A stretch of 64,000 bases of DNA. Source: Sphingobium sp. SYK-6 (GTDB lineage: Bacteria > Pseudomonadota > Alphaproteobacteria > Sphingomonadales > Sphingomonadaceae). Made by a program: the position numbers and the translations under genes. Shown here one piece after another: positions 1 to 7,358 of this stretch (position 1 is its first letter; every line of letters begins with the position of its first letter). The stretch is from positions 3,318,501 through 3,382,500 of the forward strand of contig NC_015976.1 of assembly GCF_000283515.1 (NCBI RefSeq), in the 5' to 3' direction. Under the pieces are notes generated by a model. That model did not search any database and had not been told where the DNA came from. It saw only the letters and a program-made list of their open reading frames with translations.

Positions 1-1121
1 TGAAAGCGGCGGCGGAAAGCGCGCCCCGTTCCCGCGAGGACCTGCAGAAGGCGGCGGAAGCGGCGGTCGAGCGGATCGATGCCTTGTCGCCGGCCTTGCG
101 CGCGCCGCAGGATCAGGCCCGCGCCAAGGCCCTTCGCGGCTTCTATCGCGCAGCTGCCACGCGCCTCGCCATGATCGGCGGCGCGCGCTTCCCGTTCCTT
201 GATGAAGCGGAAGGCCTGTTCGGCATCCGGCCCGATCTCAAGCCGCTCTCTCATTATGATGACTTGCTGGCCCGGCTCGAGACATTGCTGCCCGGTCCGG
301 GCACGTTGGCCGCGCGGGTCGATGCCTTTCAGGATCGCTATGTCGTGGCCAAGGATCGCGTGCCGGCCGTCATGGAAGCGGCGATCGGAGAGTGCCGCCG
401 GCGCACGCTTGCCCATTTCGACCTGCCGGCCGACGAGAGCTTCGACATGGGGTTCGTCACGGACAAGCCATGGTCCGGCTACAATTACTACAAGGGCGCC
501 TTCCACAGCCGCATCGAGATCAACATGGACCTGCCCGCCAGGGTCGGCCGCGCGGTCGACCTTGGATGCCATGAAGGCTATCCCGGCCACCATGTGCTCA
601 ACATCATGATCGAGCGGACGCTCGTCGGACAGCGGGGCTGGCAGGAATATCAGGTCAATCCGCTCTACTCGCCGCAGAGCCTGATTGCCGAGGGCAGCGC
701 CAATTACGGCATCGACCTCGCATTCCCGGGCGAGGAGCAGCTCGCTTTCGAGCGGGATGTGCTCTTCCCGCTCGCCGGGCTGGATCCCGCCGGCGCCGAG
801 GCGCTGTGGAAGGTCCGCAAGGCAACGGAGGAGCTGGGCGGCGCGCGCATGACCATCGCGAAAATGTATCTCGATGGCGAAGTCGACCGGGCGACCGCCC
901 TGGAACTGCTGAAGACCTATCAGCTGGTGAGCGCCGAGCGGGCCGAGCAGTCACTCGGTTTCATCGAGCATTACCGCAGCTACGTCATCAATTATCATCT
1001 CGGCCGCACCCTGGTGCACGACTATGTCGAGCACGGCGCGCCCGACGAGTCGACGCGCTGGGAGCGGATGCGCCATGTGCTGTCCGACGCGGTCCTGCCC
1101 ACGGACCTGCTGGTTCGCTGA
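1..1121 (+). CDS. DUF885-family putative metallopeptidase, C-terminal part
   Basis: The reading frame is already open at base 3 with no stop, so the gene enters from the left of the window and only about 373 C-terminal codons are present. The sequence HEGYPGHH is the HExxPGHH-type zinc-binding signature of DUF885 proteins, a family annotated as secreted or periplasmic peptidases. A second conserved stretch, IAEGSANYGID, follows about 50 residues later and supplies the usual distal acidic residue (EGxAxY). The TTG at 84 is an internal codon, not a convincing start. The real start, and any signal peptide, lie outside the window. Substrate is unknown for most of the family. Confidence 0.85.
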   Translation, partial: KAAAESAPRSREDLQKAAEAAVERIDALSPALRAPQDQARAKALRGFYRAAATRLAMIGGARFPFLDEAEGLFGIRPDLKPLSHYDDLLARLETLLPGPGTLAARVDAFQDRYVVAKDRVPAVMEAAIGECRRRTLAHFDLPADESFDMGFVTDKPWSGYNYYKGAFHSRIEINMDLPARVGRAVDLGCHEGYPGHHVLNIMIERTLVGQRGWQEYQVNPLYSPQSLIAEGSANYGIDLAFPGEEQLAFERDVLFPLAGLDPAGAEALWKVRKATEELGGARMTIAKMYLDGEVDRATALELLKTYQLVSAERAEQSLGFIEHYRSYVINYHLGRTLVHDYVEHGAPDESTRWERMRHVLSDAVLPTDLLVR

Positions 1122-1261
1122 CACTGGTCCGGACCGCGCGCTGTCTGCCCATGCAAAGAAGGTTTCATTTCCCTTCCTCTCCAGACTAGCCTTCTCCCCG
1201 GCAATCAAGCATCCTGCCCGCGATACCAATGGATCCGGGGAGAACCCGGGGAGAGGACATC

Positions 1262-1774
1262 ATGCTTCGTCATTCGCTCGCCGCCCTCGCCTTGCTCAGC
1301 CTTGCAGCGCCCATGCCCGCCCAGGCGCAGGAGCCGGTCACCGGAGTCGACAATCCGGAAGCGCTCTTCACGGACAGCGACCCGGTTCTACACCGCAACA
1401 AACAGGCTGCGCTCCACATCATGCGGGAATTGCTGCAGTGCAATCACTGGAGCGACGCCGGGCAATGGCTCACGGAGCGCTACATCCAGCACAATCCGAA
1501 TGTGGTATCCGGCCTTGCGCCGGTCATGAAATATTTCGGCAGCCGGCCGCGGACCGAACCTTGCGGTCCCTTGAAGACGCCCATCGTCGCCGTCTTTGCG
1601 CAGGGCGACCTCGTCTCCGTCGTGATGGGCCGGACTCTCCCTCACCCGACCGAGCCCGGCAAGACCTACTCGACGAGCTGGTTCGACATGTGGCGCTTCG
1701 TGGACGGCAAGGCCGACGAGCATTGGGACGCGGCAGAACTGGCCCGGCCAAGGCCCGCGCCGGCGGCGAAATGA
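1262..1774 (+). CDS. secreted NTF2/SnoaL-like protein
   Basis: This 170-residue protein starts at the ATG at 1262, preceded by GGAGAGG; an upstream in-frame ATG at 1229 would place 11 hydrophilic residues before the signal peptide and is less likely. Residues 1-21 form a Sec signal peptide ending in AQA. The remainder has the SnoaL-like pattern: an N-terminal helix, ERYIQHNP (the HNP motif common in predicted SnoaL-like proteins), and strands ending in DMWRFVDGKADEHWD. Such proteins fold as small alpha+beta barrels and may be cyclases, lyases or binding proteins. No function can be assigned from context; the gene sits alone between the DUF885 gene and a convergent lipoprotein gene. Confidence 0.8.
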   Translation: MLRHSLAALALLSLAAPMPAQAQEPVTGVDNPEALFTDSDPVLHRNKQAALHIMRELLQCNHWSDAGQWLTERYIQHNPNVVSGLAPVMKYFGSRPRTEPCGPLKTPIVAVFAQGDLVSVVMGRTLPHPTEPGKTYSTSWFDMWRFVDGKADEHWDAAELARPRPAPAAK

Positions 1775-1790
1775 CGACGGGCCAATGAAA

Positions 1791-1815
1791 AGGCCGGCTC
1801 TCGCGGAGCCGGCCT
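1791..1815. terminator. hairpin between convergent genes
   Basis: Perfect 10-bp arms (aggccggctc / gagccggcct) enclose a 5-nt loop. A TTTT run follows on the minus strand, so it serves at least the lipoprotein gene at 1854-2237. It may act in both directions, since the NTF2-like gene ends just upstream. Confidence 0.75.
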
Positions 1816-1853
1816 GAAAAAGAGCGAAAGAAACGGAACGACCGCTCGCCGGC

Positions 1854-2237
1854 TCAGCCGGTCTTGCAGGTCTGGCCGTTGTAGCTGATCTCGTCGCCCG
1901 AACCGGTGATGGTCGTGGCGCCATCGGCCGAGACGAAAGGCTCCCCGGCCTCCGGAGCGGCGAGGTGGACCACCGGCGCATCCTTGGCGGAGCGGAAGTT
2001 GGCCGTCTTGTCGTCGGTCATGAAATCGACGAAAATCAGGCTGTTGTCCTTGCACCGATAGGTGTGGCTGGCCTTGATCATCGGCACGGCCGGCGGCGGC
2101 GCGGCATTCGCCAGCTCTTCGGCCGTCGGATCGTCGGCGCTCATGTTGGAGGAATCCGGCTCGCTGTTGCAGGCAGCCAGGGTGAGGAGCGAGGCGCAAA
2201 GCGCCATCGATATTGCGGTGCGACGTGAGTTTTTCAT
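1854..2237 (-). CDS. small lipoprotein, possibly MliC-like
   Basis: The 127-residue product begins with a lipoprotein signal peptide and a LAAC lipobox (Cys22), followed by an acidic serine-rich linker. From about residue 60 it has YRC, a beta-rich stretch and a terminal YNGQTCK, so two cysteines bracket the domain. That layout resembles membrane-bound lysozyme inhibitors of the MliC type, but the match is by pattern only and the family's typical SG(A/V)RY motif is not clearly present. It is probably anchored in the outer membrane because the residue after the Cys is not Asp. The gene is monocistronic and convergent with its left neighbour. Confidence 0.7.
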   Translation of the reverse strand: MKNSRRTAISMALCASLLTLAACNSEPDSSNMSADDPTAEELANAAPPPAVPMIKASHTYRCKDNSLIFVDFMTDDKTANFRSAKDAPVVHLAAPEAGEPFVSADGATTITGSGDEISYNGQTCKTG

Positions 2238-2360
2238 AGCCCTCTCTCTATTTCGTGCTGCATTTGCGTGGTCAACTCAATTTCCGCGACAGCCGGGCAT
2301 TTTTCCTTTGGATGATGAGAGCGCTTGACCCTGTGCGGGAGGCGGGTCAATGCAGGGACC

Positions 2361-2606
2361 ATGGCTGACAGCGCCGAAACCCAGATGTTAAGCTTCGAGG
2401 ATGCGCTCCGACGCCTGGAAGCCATCGTCCAGCAGCTTGAGCGCGGCGACGTGCCTCTCGAGCAGTCCATCACGCTCTATGAAGAGGGAGACCGACTGCG
2501 CGCTCAGTGCCAGCGCCGCCTTGAAGCCGCGCAGGCCCGGATCGAGCAGATCGTGAGCAATGCTGGCGGCGACGCAACCAAGACGGCTCCTTATCCGGTC
2601 GAATGA
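2361..2606 (+). CDS. xseB: exodeoxyribonuclease VII small subunit
   Basis: This 81-residue protein matches XseB in length and pattern: SFEDALRRLEAIVQQLE, then GDVPLEQSITLYEEG, then a coiled C-terminal helix. XseB binds the large subunit XseA to form ExoVII, which degrades single-stranded DNA. The ATG at 2361 gives the family's usual N-terminus; an in-frame upstream start at 2325 would add 12 atypical residues. xseA is not in the window. The next gene, ispA, starts 7 nt after the stop, and an xseB-ispA pair is common in proteobacteria. Confidence 0.95.
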   Translation: MADSAETQMLSFEDALRRLEAIVQQLERGDVPLEQSITLYEEGDRLRAQCQRRLEAAQARIEQIVSNAGGDATKTAPYPVE

Positions 2607-2613
2607 CAGTCTG

Positions 2614-3516
2614 ATGCGCATCGACGCGCCGCCCCGGCTTCCCGCAGCCATGGCCGCCATGGCCGAGGCGATCGATCGTCAGTTCGATCAGTGTCTCGCG
2701 CTGCCGGAGGACCAGCGTGCCCGGCTCTACGCCGCGATGCGCCATAGCGCGATCGGCGGCGGCAAAAGGCTGCGCCCCCTGCTCGTCCAGGCGAGCTGCG
2801 ACCTGTTCAACGTGTCGTTCGAGAGCGCCGTGCGCACTGGCCTCGCCGTCGAGTGCATTCACGTCTACTCCCTGATCCATGACGATCTCCCGGCGATGGA
2901 CAATGACGATCTGCGCCGGGGCAAGCCGACGACACATCGCGCCTTCGACGAAGCGACAGCCATTCTCGCCGGGGATTGCCTGCACGACCTGGCCTATTCC
3001 ATCCTCGTCGACGAGCGAACGCATCCCGATCCTTTCGCGCGCTGCGAGCTGGTGAAGGCACTGGCCGCGGCGAGTGGGCCGGGCGGCATGGCGGGCGGCC
3101 AGATGATGGACCTGATCGCCGAGACCATGGCCTTCGACCTCGCCACGGTCACGCGCATGCAGCAGCTCAAGACAGGCGCGCTGATCCTGTTCTGCGTCGA
3201 GGCTGGCGCGATTCTGGCGCGGGTGCCGGAGGACAAGCGGGTCGGTCTGCGCGGCTATGCCCATGACCTCGGCCTTGCCTTCCAGATCGCGGACGATCTG
3301 CTTGACGTGGAAGGCGATGCCGAAACGACCGGAAAGGCCGTGGGCAAGGATGCCGTGGCCGGCAAGGCGACGTTCGTCTCGCTGATGGGGCCGGCGCAGG
3401 CGCGCGCACAGGCGGAGATGCTGGTCGCGCAGGCGAAGGATCATCTCCATGGCTTCGGCAGCGAAGCGGCGTTGCTGCGCGAGATCGCGGACTTCGCCAT
3501 CGCGCGCAAGCACTGA
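2614..3516 (+). CDS. ispA: farnesyl diphosphate synthase (polyprenyl synthetase)
   Basis: The enzyme makes farnesyl diphosphate from IPP and DMAPP/GPP in the cytoplasm, feeding quinones, hopanoids, carotenoids and undecaprenyl carriers. The 300-residue product has GGGKRLRP (48-55), the first aspartate-rich motif DDLPAMD (90-96) with the two-residue insertion typical of bacterial short-chain synthases, and the second motif DDLLD (227-231). The ATG at 2614 lies just after the xseB stop; the frame is open further upstream, but that would overlap xseB and add a non-conserved leader. It is co-transcribed with xseB and probably with coaD 9 nt downstream. Confidence 0.95.
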   Translation: MRIDAPPRLPAAMAAMAEAIDRQFDQCLALPEDQRARLYAAMRHSAIGGGKRLRPLLVQASCDLFNVSFESAVRTGLAVECIHVYSLIHDDLPAMDNDDLRRGKPTTHRAFDEATAILAGDCLHDLAYSILVDERTHPDPFARCELVKALAAASGPGGMAGGQMMDLIAETMAFDLATVTRMQQLKTGALILFCVEAGAILARVPEDKRVGLRGYAHDLGLAFQIADDLLDVEGDAETTGKAVGKDAVAGKATFVSLMGPAQARAQAEMLVAQAKDHLHGFGSEAALLREIADFAIARKH

Positions 3517-3525
3517 GGGATCATC

Positions 3526-4026
3526 ATGGTACAGCGCATCGGCCTTTATCCCGGCACCTTCGATCCGGTCACGCTCGGCCATATGGACATCATCCGGCGC
3601 GGCGCGAAGCTGGTCGACCGGCTGGTCATCGGCGTCACCACCAATCCCAGCAAATCGCCCCTGTTCAGCCTGGAAGAGCGGCTGACGATGGTGCGCCGCG
3701 AATGCGCGGGCATTGCCGACACCGAGATCGACGTGCGCGCGTTCGATTCGCTGCTGATCGATTATGCCCGCTCGGTCGGCGCATCGATCATCCTGCGCGG
3801 TTTGCGCGCCGTTGCCGATTTCGAGTATGAATATCAGATGGCCGGCATGAATCAGTATCTCGATCCGGGCATCGAGACGGTATTCCTGATGGCGGACGTT
3901 GCGCTGCAGCCGATCGCCTCGCGCCTGGTCAAGGAAATCGCGTATCTGGGCGGCGATATCAGCCGGTTCGTGCCGCCCACGGTGCGGGACGACATGCTGG
4001 CCCGGATCGCGGCCAGAAAGACGTGA
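3526..4026 (+). CDS. coaD: phosphopantetheine adenylyltransferase
   Basis: CoaD transfers AMP from ATP to 4'-phosphopantetheine, the penultimate step of CoA synthesis. The 166-residue protein is of standard length. It has the nucleotidyltransferase signature GTFDPVTLGHMDII near the N-terminus (T/HxGH) and the conserved ILRGLRAVADFEYE and ASRLVKEIAYLGGD stretches. It starts 9 nt after ispA and its TGA touches the cyclophilin gene's region, so the four genes from xseB on look like one operon. Confidence 0.96.
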   Translation: MVQRIGLYPGTFDPVTLGHMDIIRRGAKLVDRLVIGVTTNPSKSPLFSLEERLTMVRRECAGIADTEIDVRAFDSLLIDYARSVGASIILRGLRAVADFEYEYQMAGMNQYLDPGIETVFLMADVALQPIASRLVKEIAYLGGDISRFVPPTVRDDMLARIAARKT

Positions 4027-4085
4027 TGAAAACGGTCAGCGCAGGTTCAGCCATGCGCGGCCAGGGACATGAAATGAGGACTCGA

Positions 4086-4790
4086 ATGATGCGTGTTTCC
4101 CGTCTGATCGGCCCTGCCCTGGCCGTCGCCTTGCTGGCAACCGGCATCACGCCGGCCTTTGCGCAGCGCACAGGCGAGGACGTTCTCAAGGAAGCGGAAA
4201 TGGCCGCGCGCGCGCGCAAGGATGCCGACGCGTTGCGTGACGAGGCCGAGAAGACCGGCGTGAAGCCGGTTACCGCCATGGCACCGGTCACGCCGGAGAA
4301 TGTCTGGGTGCTGGAGCTTTCCGATGGCAAGCGGGTGCGCGTCCTGCTGCGCCCGGACATCGCACCGAGCCATGTCGAGCGGATCAAGTCACTGACCCGG
4401 CAAGGCTTCTATAACGGCCTCGCTTTCCATCGCGTGATCGATGGTTTCATGGCGCAGGGCGGCGATCCCAAGGGCGACGGAACCGGCGGTTCGGAATTGC
4501 CGGACCTCAAGCAGGAGTTCAATTGGCTCCCGCACATGCGTGGCACCGTTTCGATGGCCCGCGCGGAAAGCGAGGACAGCGCCAACAGCCAGTTCTTCAT
4601 CATGCTGATGCCGCGCCTGCAACTCGACAACAAATATACCGTCTTCGGCCGGGTGATCGACGGAATGGCCGGCGTGGATGCCATCGCCAAGGGTGAGCCT
4701 CCCGCGACGCCCACCAAGATCGTCCGCGCCTGGATCGAGGGCGATCAGCAGGCCGCGGCGCCGGCGCCCGGCGGGCATCCGGCGGGATAA
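4086..4790 (+). CDS. periplasmic cyclophilin-type peptidyl-prolyl isomerase
   Basis: The start is set at ATG 4086 because GAGGA lies 5 nt upstream and the resulting N-terminus is a clean signal peptide ending in AFAQ. Earlier in-frame starts exist at 4023 (GTG) and 4026, overlapping coaD, but they add a hydrophilic leader. The cyclophilin core contains GLAFHRVIDGFMAQGGDPKGDGTGG and NSQFFIM (given here in two pieces of the active site: FHRVIDGFMAQGGDP, then SANSQFFIML), including the catalytic Arg and the QxxxG pattern. The protein would speed proline isomerisation during folding of exported proteins. The C-terminus is an Ala/Pro-rich tail. Confidence 0.92.
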   Translation: MMRVSRLIGPALAVALLATGITPAFAQRTGEDVLKEAEMAARARKDADALRDEAEKTGVKPVTAMAPVTPENVWVLELSDGKRVRVLLRPDIAPSHVERIKSLTRQGFYNGLAFHRVIDGFMAQGGDPKGDGTGGSELPDLKQEFNWLPHMRGTVSMARAESEDSANSQFFIMLMPRLQLDNKYTVFGRVIDGMAGVDAIAKGEPPATPTKIVRAWIEGDQQAAAPAPGGHPAG

Positions 4791-5600
4791 ACCTCCCGTC
4801 ACGGAGCCCGGCGGCACCCATGGTGCTGACCCTGTGACATGAGGGCCCTGGAGTAATCAGGGCACGGCCGCCGGCCGTTGGTGTCAGCCCTCGCACTCCT
4901 GCTCGAAATACCGGATCATTCCACTGGGATGCTTGCCCGAATTGCAGCGCCCCGGCGCATCCGGCGCGCCCTTGGGCTCCGGAACCATGGCACTGCGAGC
5001 GCATCGGCTGGCGCAAGGCATCCATAAATGTGCGGGGCCGTTCGGCCATGGGCGCGACAACCGACCCCTCAGAATGTGGCCAGACCGTCAGGCTGCCGCG
5101 CAAAGGAGGGAGAGTCTCGACGCGCGTAGCAGCCGCTTCCGGGAGCAGCGGAGACGTCGATCACGACCGTGCTCGCGGGGCAGTTCGCGTGCATGGATGG
5201 AGGACCACTATTGCCGGCCCTGCGACGGCGCGGGAAGGCGCGGGTCGAAGGACATCGCGCAGCAAGATAGTGGATGGGGCAGCGCGTTCAGCGTTGTGGG
5301 CGGCGCTCCATCGGTCGACCCGCAGTAGCGGGCGCTCCCCTCGCGCCTCCTATTCCAGCTTGTCATCCGTCGTGGACAGGAAGCTGCCGGAGAGCGCCGC
5401 ACGACCTGCGACTCCAGGATCGATCAGGACTCGCATCGGCGATTGCAATGGGTGGCTTCCGCTTCCCGGCTTCCCGCGCGCCCTGCTCTGATGCGCTGCG
5501 CGCCCGGTTCCGAAGAACCACCATTCCCGTTACGCCATCACCGGAATGTCGATCAATCCAGAGGTTCAACCGGACGTGGCGCGCCAGCCCGGAATAGAAA
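4791..5600. other. long stretch with no convincing gene
   Basis: Eight hundred bases lie between the cyclophilin gene and the terminator of the first PEP-CTERM gene. Frames are open on both strands, but the translations are Arg/Ser/Gly-rich and show no family pattern, signal peptide or good ribosome site. A weak hairpin (GCCCTG / CAGGGC, 4845-4863) follows the cyclophilin gene. The only frame with a protein-like composition is the tiny minus-strand ORF at 4884-5021, listed separately. The region may be a decayed gene or an undetected RNA. Confidence 0.5.
4884..5021 (-). CDS. candidate small Cys-containing ORF
   Basis: On the minus strand a 45-codon frame (or 34 codons from the inner ATG at 4988) ends in GRCNSGKHPSG, MIRYFEQECEG and a TGA. 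This end is unlike the random GC-rich translations around it: it has paired cysteines, aromatic residues and acidic residues. No clear Shine-Dalgarno sequence precedes either ATG. It could be the remnant 3' end of a larger decayed gene. I do not recognise the family. Confidence 0.3.
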   Translation of the reverse strand: MPCASRCARSAMVPEPKGAPDAPGRCNSGKHPSGMIRYFEQECEG

Positions 5601-5633
5601 AAGGCGCCAGCGATCCCACGATGCTGACGCCTT
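5601..5633 (-). terminator. terminator of first PEP-CTERM gene
   Basis: Arms of 11 bp (aaggcgccagc / gctgacgcctt, one mismatch) enclose an 11-nt loop, followed on the minus strand by a TTTTT run. It lies 50 nt beyond the stop of the gene at 5684-6211. Confidence 0.8.
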
Positions 5634-5683
5634 CTTCTTTGCTTTGAGAGCGGAGACGAGCCTGACGCTCGTCCCTGCCTTGA

Positions 5684-6211
5684 TCAGCTGAACGCGACGC
5701 GCACGTTCCGAGCGCGACGACGCATCGTCATGCCGACGGCAGCGATACCGGCAACCATCATGGCCCAGGTGGCGGGCTCGGGAACCGGCGACACGTTGAT
5801 GTTGCCGCCATAGCTCGCAGCACCGAAGGCCGTACCTTCGACGACGAGCGTGTGCGCACCGGCACCCAGCCAGACGCCAGCGACAGTTGCGAGGTCAACG
5901 CCACCGAACTGGTTGTTGTAGATATCGAACAGGATCGTGCCGTTGAACGACACCTTCGTGAAGTCGATATCCCCGGCGCCCTTGAGCGTCGTCAGGATCG
6001 ACGTGATCGACGACGAGGTCAGTGCGCTCGGCGTATCCAGAAAGAAATCAAAGGTGTCGACGAAATCGCCGGCGCCCGCAACTTCACCCGTGAACGCGTC
6101 GGTGACCTTGCCGCCCGACAGGTCGATCGGATCAACGACCGCAGCGTTAGCGGCCGGCGCGAGGCCGAGTGCCGCCATTGCAGCTGCCGCCGCAAACACA
6201 ACCTTCTTCAT
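5684..6211 (-). CDS. FxDxF-type PEP-CTERM protein, paralog 1
   Basis: This 175-residue exported protein has an N-terminal signal peptide (MKKVVFAAAAAMAALG, cut near ANA), then DFVDTFDFFLD, the FxDxF pattern that names this PEP-CTERM subgroup. It ends in VPEPATWAMM, a hydrophobic helix and an RRRAR patch, the sorting signal recognised by exosortase. The ATG at 6211 is chosen over one 15 nt upstream because GGGAG precedes it at good spacing. Such proteins are thought to be processed at the inner membrane and released or surface-displayed. No exosortase gene is in the window. It is a paralog of the next gene. Confidence 0.9.
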   Translation of the reverse strand: MKKVVFAAAAAMAALGLAPAANAAVVDPIDLSGGKVTDAFTGEVAGAGDFVDTFDFFLDTPSALTSSSITSILTTLKGAGDIDFTKVSFNGTILFDIYNNQFGGVDLATVAGVWLGAGAHTLVVEGTAFGAASYGGNINVSPVPEPATWAMMVAGIAAVGMTMRRRARNVRVAFS

Positions 6212-6512
6212 AAAATTCTCCCACATGCCTTGGTTGGCGATTCCTTAATGCCTTTCGCGCTCGCGAAATTCAAGCATGTTAGGCATAACTGATTTCGCCC
6301 CTGTGTCAGAATGAGATGCCTCGGGGCAGGAAAAGGGCACGGAAAACGGCGCATTCTCGCCAGAAATCAATCATCTCGATCCGCTGTGGGCGATCACAGG
6401 CGCAGGCGATTCCCCTGCCGCAGGCGGACTGTTTGTTAACCAAAGATCGCAACGCAGCATTTAGGGAGATCGAATCCCGGCAGGATGCGCGAGCCACCCG
6501 CGCTCAATGCGA

Positions 6513-6546
6513 CGAAGGCGCCGATCCGTTCAGGATGGCGCCTTCG
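6513..6546 (-). terminator. hairpin after second PEP-CTERM gene
   Basis: Arms cgaaggcgcc / ggcgccttcg extend inward by atcc / ggat after one bulged base. It lies about 40 nt beyond the stop at 6585. There is no T run on the minus strand, so it may act as an mRNA 3'-end stabiliser rather than a classical terminator. The core aaggcgcc is shared with the hairpin after paralog 1. Confidence 0.6.
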
Positions 6547-6584
6547 GTGTGAACCGATGGAGCGCGAAGCCCCGTCGGACCGCC

Positions 6585-7109
6585 TCAGCCGAAGCTGATC
6601 TGGGTCTGCGGCTTGCGACGCCGCATCGCCCAGCCCAGCGCCGAGAGACCGACAAGCATCAGGCCCCAGGTCGCGGGCTCGGGCACCGGCAGGATATTGA
6701 TATTGCCGCCATAGCTTGCCGGTGCATAGGCAAAGCCACTCACCGTCAGCTGATGGGAACCGGCCGAAAGATAAACGCCGCTGATATGAGCCACGTCGGT
6801 CGTGCCGGCAAAATTCGTCTCGACGTCGAAGAAGATCGAATTGTTGAAGGTGACCTGCGTGAAGTCGATGTCGCCGGCACCGCCAAGCGCCGTGAGGATG
6901 GACGTGATCGAAGAAGACGTCATCGCGCTCGCCTTGTCGAGCGTGAACGAGAAGACGTCCGTGAACGCTCCCGCGCTGGCGATCACACCGCTGAAGGAGT
7001 CAGTCGTCTTGCCCGTCAGATCGATCGGATCGACCACAGCGGCATTCACCGCCGGTGCCGCGAACAGCGCCGAAAGAGCGGCCGAAGCCGCGATCAACTG
7101 CTTCTTCAT
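6585..7109 (-). CDS. FxDxF-type PEP-CTERM protein, paralog 2
   Basis: The 174-residue product has a signal peptide (MKKQLIAASAALSALF, cut near VNA), a FTDVFSFTLD version of the FxDxF motif, the shared SSSITSILT and GAGDIDFTQV segments, and a C-terminal VPEPATWGLM sorting signal with RRRK. It aligns along its whole length with the protein at 5684-6211, and both carry YGGNIN just before the sorting signal, so the pair arose by tandem duplication. The frame continues upstream of 7109, but only this ATG has a ribosome site (GGGAG) and a signal peptide. Confidence 0.9.
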   Translation of the reverse strand: MKKQLIAASAALSALFAAPAVNAAVVDPIDLTGKTTDSFSGVIASAGAFTDVFSFTLDKASAMTSSSITSILTALGGAGDIDFTQVTFNNSIFFDVETNFAGTTDVAHISGVYLSAGSHQLTVSGFAYAPASYGGNINILPVPEPATWGLMLVGLSALGWAMRRRKPQTQISFG

Positions 7110-7298
7110 TGAACGTCTCCCACATACCCAGTGAAAGATGATCTCATGGTTCGGGGTCGCGCGCAACGAATTATTAACGTTTTGCGTCAACCCTGCGAGC
7201 GCACCTGTCTCGAAACGGCACGAATTTATAATATGCAATATCAGTATCTTAGATGACGCTTCAGGGCTTCGCCGGCCGTTCTTCAATGAGAAAGGAAA

Positions 7299-7329
7299 GG
7301 GCGCGCATTAACCCTTTGAATGCGCGCCC
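7299..7329 (-). terminator. terminator of M13 peptidase gene
   Basis: Perfect 11-bp arms (gggcgcgcatt / aatgcgcgccc) with a 9-nt loop are followed on the minus strand by a T-rich tract (TTTCCTTTCTC). Confidence 0.85.
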
Positions 7330-7358
7330 TGTAGTCCCGCCAGCAACGACTTTGCCGG

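Noticed and set aside
5030-5491. 153-codon plus-strand frame
   Set aside because: It is Arg/Ser/Gly-rich, has no ribosome site or family match, and lies in the gene-poor stretch.
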